Source: Theristus sp. LFF4_11 (taxonomy: Eukaryota > Nematoda > Chromadorea > Monhysterida > Xyalidae). Taken from it: a stretch of 64,000 nt of DNA. The DNA is taken from assembly GCA_030248135.1 (NCBI GenBank), contig JASANC010001008.1, positions 1-64,000 of the forward strand, in the 5' to 3' direction. Both the position numbers and the translations under genes were made by a program. Positions 56,407 through 64,000 of this stretch are shown piece after piece. The notes beneath the pieces were generated by a model, which was not told where the DNA came from, did no database searches, and saw nothing but the letters and a program-made list of their open reading frames with translations. Position 1 is the stretch's first letter. Each line of letters begins with the position of its first letter.

Positions 56407-58120
56407 TGTGGCAGGTGTAAACAATCTTGCGGCAGGTCAAAAATGCTCAACTAACCCCAGACACGACACAGTCACTTTGGAAATTTTGAATTGCCGCGTA
56501 AAGGCACAAACTATTTTTTACGTGTGGAAACGAACGCGCATTGACGAGTCGCAGAACCAAAAACGACAAGGACATAACTTTTTTGAAGTTTTAACTAGCG
56601 CTGTGTTATGTGCTAGAAACGGGAAAAAACGGTAATCGATAACGGTGCTGCCTGCTGGTGTATGTTCTAGTGCACTAATGTTTTACTCACTGAGTGCACT
56701 TGGATGCAGGTCCTTAGCCTCTCTAACGGAACCTTAAGCGGAACTTCAACTTGTTGAGTGAGACACGTCACACACGCAAAAGGCCGCCGAAGTGCTAACA
56801 TTATTATTTTGAAACGAACTTTATCCATTTTTAATGACGAGAGCGTCCATCGTAGAAAATATGAAAAACTTGAGGTAAACAAAATAAACGACGCAACGCA
56901 AACGAGGCATGACGCATGAGGCGACCCATACAAAACGACACGCAGAGTCATGCACGGAACATGTAAGAAATGTGTAAGAAAATATTGAAAGTTACTTATT
57001 ATATTGAAAGCCTAATACCGGGGTCCGGGGAGGAGTGGGAGGGGTCGAAGCTGTGCGCAAAGGGGGGGGGTGCATAAACTCCTGCTGGGCATTATCTAAA
57101 CAAGGAGACAAGCGTGGGGGATGAGTGAAATAAAAATGATGTGATATTCCGTACGGTAAAACAAATTCAATCAAATCAAAGCTGACAATGTCGGCATTTT
57201 CACTTTGTTAAAAAGGTTTCGCATAGGAATATGATTAGGTTTAGGATTAGGAACCTACAGCGACTTCATTAGGATTAGGATTAGGCTTAGGATTGCGAAG
57301 GAACCTCTGCAACGACTTCATTGAAACCGGACTAAAAGAAGCAACATAAACAAATTTTAAGCCTGATTTTGGTTTGGGCAAAAAAGGCCATCATACAAAT
57401 GGTTCTGTGAGGTTTCAGTGTCGACTTGGCGCCATAAGCTAAGCTAACATGCTAAAAATGATGGGCTACTTTGATTTTAGTGGTTGTTGTACACTCGAGG
57501 CGAGGGAAAAAGGACTGGAGTCAACCAGACGAAGAAATCAAGAAAGGTGGACGGACTTGCTAAAAAAACTCACTTACACGTATGTCAGTCGTCTCACCGA
57601 AGTGATAGAAAGCTCGTTTTCATTTTTTCGTCGTCGCTGCCAGTGGTCAGTTTCATTGAGTAGTGGTCTGAAAAAAGGAGTTTTACTACAGGGTGTTCCG
57701 AAAGTTAAGACCATGAAGAATTCCGGTTGATTATTGAACCCAATTACCCAAAGTTCTTTTGACCAAGGCTTCATAGTGGTTTCGCTCTGTCTGATATTTT
57801 GTTTTTTGCCAAAGTCAGTGCCGAATTGTTCCATTCATGTCTGACTTTTGAAACCTGGATGAGGAGCACAGCGCAAAAGCGCATCGCGCATGCAACAAAG
57901 GTCAGGCGGCCAGAAAGTGGAGTTTCAAAATTCAATTTGTCCGTTTCACGTTTCACCTGGTCAAAAAGGCTTAGCTTAGGATTTGGAACCACCTCGTCGT
58001 CGTCTGTCAGCGTCTCTTGCTCAATTCTGCTTTCGCATCGCTTCTGCTCTGGTTCTGGATAATTTTTACACTTTTGTGTTTCTCAGTTCTGAAAAGAAAA
58101 CGAACAATCAACAACAAACT
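56407..58120. other. Spacer upstream of the LDLa gene
   Basis: About 1.7 kb without a convincing exon. 57230-57310 carries a short repeat (TTAGGATTAGGAACCTACA-like). TACAGGGTGTTCCGAAAGTT at 57689 resembles a mariner-type terminus. The final few hundred bases should hold the promoter and 5' UTR of the next gene. Confidence 0.4.
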
Positions 58121-61100
58121 ATGCGAATCTGCAAGCCGCTGCTATCCGTGTTGTTGCTGCTGACGGCGTTCGTCGATTTGGGGACGATTTTGCCAGCCAG
58201 TGCCCACCCCCATTCTGATCCGATTCCCTTCCCCTACCCGACCTTTCCTTTGATCCCTCGTCCACAACCAACAACACCGCCGCCGCCACTTCCACAACCG
58301 TCGACCAGCACCGTTCCACCTTCACCGTCGCTATTACCACCAATAGGTCTGTTTTTCTGTTGTTGTTTTGCTTGTTCGAGTGAGCACTCAGCGCCAGCAG
58401 CTCTTTTTTTCGAAGTCATCTCGTGTGGTGTGTCATTGACGCGAGTGATACTGACACTGACACTGTGGTCAGCCAATGTCAAGTGCAAAGAAAACCCGAC
58501 GAGAAGTTTCGTTATTTTTTCATTCGTCCACTTTCACTTGGCAGCATGTCAACCGGGCGACTTTCAATGTGCAACCTCTGGTCAGTGCGTTCCGAACGCT
58601 TGGATTTGCGACGGCGACGACGATTGTGGAGACGAGAGCGACGAGCACGTTTGCCATCTCAGGGGTTTGTTTGGTCTTGGCGTTTTGTTCGAAGTCTCAT
58701 TCGCAACATGTGCGGCGCGTTTTCACATCGCGATCGTACAATTCCAAGCTCTCAGCAAGCGAGCGAAGACGCCTGAAGGCGGCAGCTCAGCATGGAAACA
58801 GATCGTGTCGTGTTGGCAAAATCTCGCGAGCAAACGCAACAACTGCTTGGTGCTTGCACAATACTCCACTGCACAATATTTTTTCCAGTTCTGCGATTCA
58901 ATGCGCGCATAGATGGGAAGTGAGTTTGAGACGCAGTAATTCAAAATTGCTGAGTTGACCCGACGAATGATCCCTCAAAACAACAACAACAAGTCACTCA
59001 GAGTCGAGCCATTTTAATTTAATTGGCACATCAAGAAAAAAAACAAATTCACCTGTCGACGACTGTGAACTGAATTAGTCGCAGAAAAGATATTCGCACC
59101 GTCTGATGAACGAAACGAGCGTTGTGTTCTCACATCAACCGAGTTTCCTCTCTCATTGCTGTTGTTGTTGCGCGGGTTTACGTTTCTGGACCTGATAACT
59201 GCATTTCAATCTGACAGGTGATATTGCGCCTTTCCACTTCCCGGCGCCTACTGTAATCATACGGTAGTGCAACGCACGCTGATTGGTTGCATTGACCGAT
59301 TGCATTGATTGGCTGTGCCGCAGTGTGTCTGTCGAGCGAGTTCCGTTGTGCGTCCGACGGTCGCTGCGTGCCGGCGGCGTGGCGATGCGACGGCGACGCC
59401 GATTGCGCCGACGAGGCGGACGAGCGAGACTGCGGCGACAGTGCGGAGGCGCACTCGACCTCGGCCAGCGGCAGTGCCAGTGGCGACATGTCAGCGGCGG
59501 CCGCTCACGACGTGATTGGTTGGTCCCCACCCCTCCTGGCGCCCCTGCTCTCTGGTCTCTCTGGTCGCTAGTTATTTCCCATTCTGTTCTTTTGCGAGCA
59601 AAGCGACAGATTCAAACAAACATTCGGTAATTTGTACTGTGCGCCAATCCCGTACAGTTCAGTTCAATCTGCGCAGTCGTGTTTGTATGCGGTTACTGTT
59701 TTGATGGTATTTTTAAGTTGCAAAAAATGGAGAGAATGAGATGCCGTTTTCCATACCATTTCAGCCTCTTTTTTCTGTTTCACCAGAGTGTGCCGAGAAC
59801 CAGTTCCAGTGCGCCAATACCGGCCGGTGTATCCCGGATCGCTGGATCTGCGACGGCGACGACGACTGTGGCGATTTATCGGACGAGCCGAACTGTTCTG
59901 AACGATGTTCGTCGTGTGTGATTTTCTGCGGTTTTCTGTATTAATCGACTGTTTTTGTGAATTTGCTTTGCTATGCTCTTATGCCAGTGTTATGTGCTCG
60001 TCATGAAGTCACGCTTGGCTTAACAATTTTGCAGCTTTCTTCTTTTCAGCTTGTTTCGACGACCAGTTCCAGTGCGCCAATTCTGGTCGCTGCGTACCGG
60101 CTCGCTGGATGTGCGACGGCGACGACGATTGTGGCGATCTGTCGAACGAACGCAACTGCCCGTCGACAGGTTGGTGTTCGGATCGATACGAAAACGGTTC
60201 GTATTTTGATTTTGATTCGGTAAATTTCCTATAATTTGTTTTCTTTCAGCCTGCGGCGCGGATCGGTTCGTTTGCGAGAACAACGGTCGTTGCATTCCTC
60301 GCTCTTGGCTCTGCGACGGCGACGACGATTGTCGTGATATGTCGGATGAGCAGAACTGCCCAGCACCGTGTAAGAATTGCTATTGTTTTAGCAGGGTGTG
60401 CCAACCAAATTTGTTGTCATAAAAGATCAGAGTTCACAGTTTTTCGTTTTCAATTTCAGCGTGTCTCAGCAGCCAGTTCCAATGTGCGAATACTGGCCGG
60501 TGCATTCCGCGTACCTGGATCTGCGACGGCGACAACGACTGTGGCGATCTGTCGGATGAGCAGAACTGCCCAGCACCGTGTAAGAATTGTTATTGTTTTA
60601 GCATGTTGTGCCATTTTGGTTGTCATAAAAGATCAGAGTTTACAGCTCATTTCATTTTCCCTTGTAGCGTGCCTCAGCAGCCAGTTCCAATGTGCCAACA
60701 CAGGCCGGTGCATTTCGCGCAGCTGGATTTGCGACGGCGACAACGACTGTGGCGATCTGTCGGATGAGCAGAACTGCCCAGCACCGTGTAAGAATTTGAA
60801 ATGTTGCCGCATTTCTTCCAAAATTCGTTCTTCGCATAGCAGGCGCCAATTCCGTACCGTGAGCACTTTCAATTCTTCTCAGCCTGCGGCGAGGATCGGT
60901 TCGTTTGCGAGAACAACGGTCGTTGCATTCCTCGCTCTTGGCTCTGCGACGGCGACGACGATTGTCGCGATCTGTCGGATGAACAGAACTGCCCAGAACC
61001 GAGTAAGAATGTTGCCTGTCGCTATTCGGTTCTCTCTGTTGGTTTTTGCGCAGAACAACAAATGTTTTTCGATTTGCTTCGTCAGCGTGTCTCAGTAGCC

Positions 61101-62571
61101 AGTTCCGATGTGCGAACACTGGCCGGTGCATTCCGCGCACGTGGATCTGCGACGGCGACAACGACTGTGGCGATCTGTCGGATGAACAGGGCTGTCTTAT
61201 CGTTGCGCACCCGCATCCGCCGCCTGCAGTGCCTGGCTGTTAGTGTTTTTTTCTTGTCGTAGTTGACAATAGTTTGTGCACAACACCTAAAGACAAAGGC
61301 AGACTGGCTCACAAAATATGGGACTGACCACCGACACCCGACTCAGCCAAGCGTTCCAAACAATACTATCATGATATGAACCTTCTGGATGTGTTTTGTT
61401 TCATACACAACACATCTGAAGCGAATCGAGACGGTGACTTGCAGCGGCTGACGTGATGACCAGGGTTAGCTTGGCATGAGAAATAAAACCGGGTTTTACC
61501 ATATCCGTATTGTGGTGGCGCACAATAATTTCAGACTGTTTGGCGACGAACATGTTCCGTTGCTCGAACGCGCGCTGCATACCGGCCGTGTGGCTGTGCG
61601 ACGGCGACAACGACTGCGGCGATCTGTCGGACGAGCGCAACTGTCGCGGCGTCGTCGTGTCGCCGCATGTCGTGCGGCACAACTTGGTGCCGTTTCTGCC
61701 AGGTAAACCCGCAGCGTCACCTAAAGCGGCATTCATGAAGCAGAAGGCAGTATTTGGTGACGCATAGCTGTGTTAATACACAGCTAATATCAATTTTTTT
61801 AAGTTCTGCGACTGAATGCGTGTGCAGACGTGAAAAGAAAACTAGTTTCAATCTTTATGTGGCAATTCAAAGCCGCCTAAGTGACTCGGTTCTGCGTAGG
61901 GGACTCGGATCACCTATGGACGCATTGAGTTGCGGGACCAAAATTAAATATCATACGCGGTCACTAAAAACTGCTTCATGAATGCCCCTATAATCGCAAT
62001 TCGTAGCACACCTTTCGCAGTTCCGCCTGCACCGCCACGGGCGCCGTCGCCTCCGGTCGTCTGGGGTCCGTTGCGTTTCGCGTGCATCCGCGGCCGTGAC
62101 GACGCCGTCTATCGGTCGCACGACTTGACGCCCGCCGACTGCGAACGACTGTGCGTCGCGCGGCCAACGTGTCGCTCCATTGAGTGGCTCGTCACTGGTT
62201 GGTCAACCGCGGGCTACTTTGTGCTTTTTTTCGACGGATTTAGGCAGGTCGACTTAGCAGCAGTAAAGAGCTTGTCCACCCACCATCCACCGATCAGGCA
62301 ATATAAAATAAAAAAAAATAAAGAAAAACCAGTCGTACGCTGCACACGTTTTCGGATAATCGATGTGGAGAACTCAGTCTGAAAAAAGAAAATTCCGTCA
62401 ACGATATAAGTTTTTTCTGACATTCTGGCGAAATTCTCCGTAGGAGACCGTGAGCACGAAGTGGCCAGCTGCACACTGAGCGCGACGACGGAGGCCACCG
62501 CTGGGCGTCTGTTCTCGGCGCCCTGCCACGAGCGTCCGCTGCAGCAGTTGTACAGGGAGCGATTGCATTAG
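58121..62571 (+). CDS. Secreted LDL-receptor class A / PAN-like protein
   Basis: Thirteen exons, about 602 codons: 58121-58346, 58545-58664, 59324-59440, 59787-59906, 60050-60169, 60250-60369, 60460-60579, 60668-60787, 60883-61002, 61086-61238, 61535-61702, 62021-62197, 62444-62571 (stop TAG). Exon 1 gives a signal peptide ([20 protein letters not shown]) and a Pro-rich stretch. Ten exons follow, each one LDLa module of about 40 residues with six Cys and the Ca2+-binding DGDxDCxDxSDE pattern, for example [16 protein letters not shown]. The last two exons form a PAN/apple-like module ([39 protein letters not shown]). All introns between modules are phase 1. No transmembrane segment follows, so it is probably secreted and binds proteins or lipoproteins; ligand unknown. 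The donor of exon 59324-59440 is uncertain: an alternative ends near 59567 and adds a Ser/Ala-rich linker. Confidence 0.9.
61727..61986. mobile_element. CATTCATGAA foldback element with nested repeat E
   Basis: Arms AAAGCGGCATTCATGAAGCA and CTGCTTCATGAATGCCCCTA enclose a copy of family E (GTTCTGCGACTGAATGCGTG ... GCATTGAGTTGCGGGACC). It occupies most of the intron before the first PAN exon. Confidence 0.7.
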
Positions 62572-64000
62572 TAAACTTTTTCGCTTTACGTTGCATTTTT
62601 CAGTTGAAATTTTGCTATCACCGTTTTGCTTTCATTGAGGTTATTCATTACTACCGTGTTTTTTCGCACTCAACGATTTTTCAGTGTAATGTCCGCATTT
62701 GTTCATATGACTTTTCGCTCATGGTGTCCATTTTGTCATTTTTTTCTGCGTGTCACTTCGGGTGTTCGATCTGATTTTATTCTGTGATGATTTTGCGTCT
62801 GTGTGTTCTCAGATTTTTGTTAAAGTACAAACCTTTGATCGACGTTTACATTTTACTGATTTTGTCACGTTTTCACAGTCAACACAATTTCTCGGCCCTT
62901 TCACGTTGTGAAATGTTTTGCACTTCTTTTGAAGATTCGTGGGTTTTGCACTTCTTTTGAAGATTCGTGGGTGAGGTAGTCGATCAAAAAACTTGAGCTG
63001 GGAGACCAATTCTTTGGCCGCAAGAATCTTTGTTTGGTTTTGGTTGATTAGTTTTGTCCAACGAAAACCAGCCAATCAAAAAATCAATAAACTTATTATT
63101 CCATGTTATGAGTTTTACGACCTGCTGAACATGAGTTTACTAGAGTTGCCTTTTGTATGCTTGTCCAATACTGAGTTTGAATAAGATTTGAATGGTTACT
63201 TTTTTGATAGCAGCGATTTCCGCGCATCAAACAATCAAAAACGTTCATTTCTTGACCATGACTTGTTGCACAAAAAATGAAAGCTCAAAAAGCACAGGAA
63301 ACAAGCGGGAAACAAAAAATCTTTAAAAAGTGGCAGAGATGAACACAACAGAAAAAAATGTTGGCCATGTACGGTGTGCACGTGCAGCTGGTACTTGCGA
63401 TTAAAAAAAGGTTCACAAGGATAATGCCAAAAAGTTGAAAAGGAACTGCAATAAAATCACCCTCATTGGTCAGAAAAGCCAGTTTTCAAATTCAACTCAA
63501 TAAAGCAGACAGGTGATTTTTGCAACATACAATATTGCGCTAAAAACTGCGCAAAATGAAAGATTTACCAAACGAAAAAAAAACGAGTACAAAGTTTCAA
63601 TAAAAACCCACCGGAAGGAAGCTTAATCGACGCAGAAAAAAATAACGTTTACACGAAAACGGCCACTGAAGTTGGATATCTGGAAATTTTAGCGAAATAT
63701 GGCAAAAAATGGTCGAATTCAGATCATGGATCGAAAACAATTCGGATTTGATAATAACGATCGGAGAAGAAGTTTGGAAATACGTTCTCACGGTTTTGGA
63801 ATAGCTGTTCATGAATCATCAGCAAACAAAAATACACTGTACAGAAACGAGATGATGCAAGAATGAAAAGAAAATCACAAAACTGAATTGTACACAAAGA
63901 CAAAACTGACGGCTCAAAAAATTCGTTTCTTTGAAAAAAACGCAAGCTAGAAGTGGGTATCAGACAACAGACTTTCACAGTGGCTCATAGATGTTCAGCG
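62572..64000. other. 3' flank of the LDLa gene
   Basis: AT-rich sequence with no convincing exon. 62931-62969 holds a 26-bp tandem duplication (GTGGGTTTTGCACTTCTTTT). AATAAA at 63086-63091 is a possible but distant polyadenylation signal. Short minus-strand open frames at 63597-63978 show no domain. Confidence 0.45.

Noticed and set aside
57449..57730. Open frame of 93 codons upstream of the LDLa gene
   Set aside because: No domain, and overlaps a mariner-terminus-like sequence; probably chance.

Overview
The window reads as nuclear DNA from an invertebrate animal. Genes are split by short GT-AG introns, and they encode metazoan families: a Cys-loop receptor, a rhodopsin-type GPCR, a SU(VAR)3-9 methyltransferase, an LDLa/PAN secreted protein and a NRF-6-type acyltransferase. 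NRF-6-type proteins are abundant in nematodes and arthropods, so an ecdysozoan is my best guess. The sequence alone does not fix the phylum. Exons are GC-rich; introns and spacers are AT-rich or made of repeats.

Layout. 1-3885: three head-to-tail copies of a 1.8-kb unit. 4048-6427 (+): 3' half of a nicotinic-receptor-like subunit. 6901-15303 (-): complete 17-exon NRF-6-like acyltransferase with several transposon copies in its introns. 15.6-28.3 kb: a dense nest of minisatellites, a decayed FLYWCH/MULE transposase, G-run-rich hAT-like elements and two related terminal-inverted-repeat families. 28390-33751 (+): complete nine-exon chromodomain-SET histone H3K9 methyltransferase. 34468-36346 (-): last three exons of an unrecognised gene, with a tRNA in one of its introns. 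36.8-44.3 kb: a SINE, AT-rich sequence and a head-to-tail pair of Helitrons. 44884-52008 (-): a divergent rhodopsin-type GPCR, one intron of which carries a 27-copy 37-bp minisatellite. 52-58 kb: repeats, two SINEs and a possible small basic protein. 58121-62571 (+): complete secreted protein with ten LDL-receptor class A modules and a C-terminal PAN-like module. 62.6-64 kb: no gene seen.

The genes have no evident shared pathway; this is an ordinary animal gene neighbourhood. Its main interest is the record of transposons: at least eight non-autonomous families, several with clear inverted repeats or target duplications, and many lying in introns. The other interest is unusual residues in key motifs of the receptor, methyltransferase and GPCR. 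Exon joins were worked out by hand from splice sites and reading phase. They are phase-consistent for the acyltransferase, methyltransferase, ion channel and LDLa genes; the GPCR still has a doubtful TM5 exon, and one LDLa donor is uncertain.
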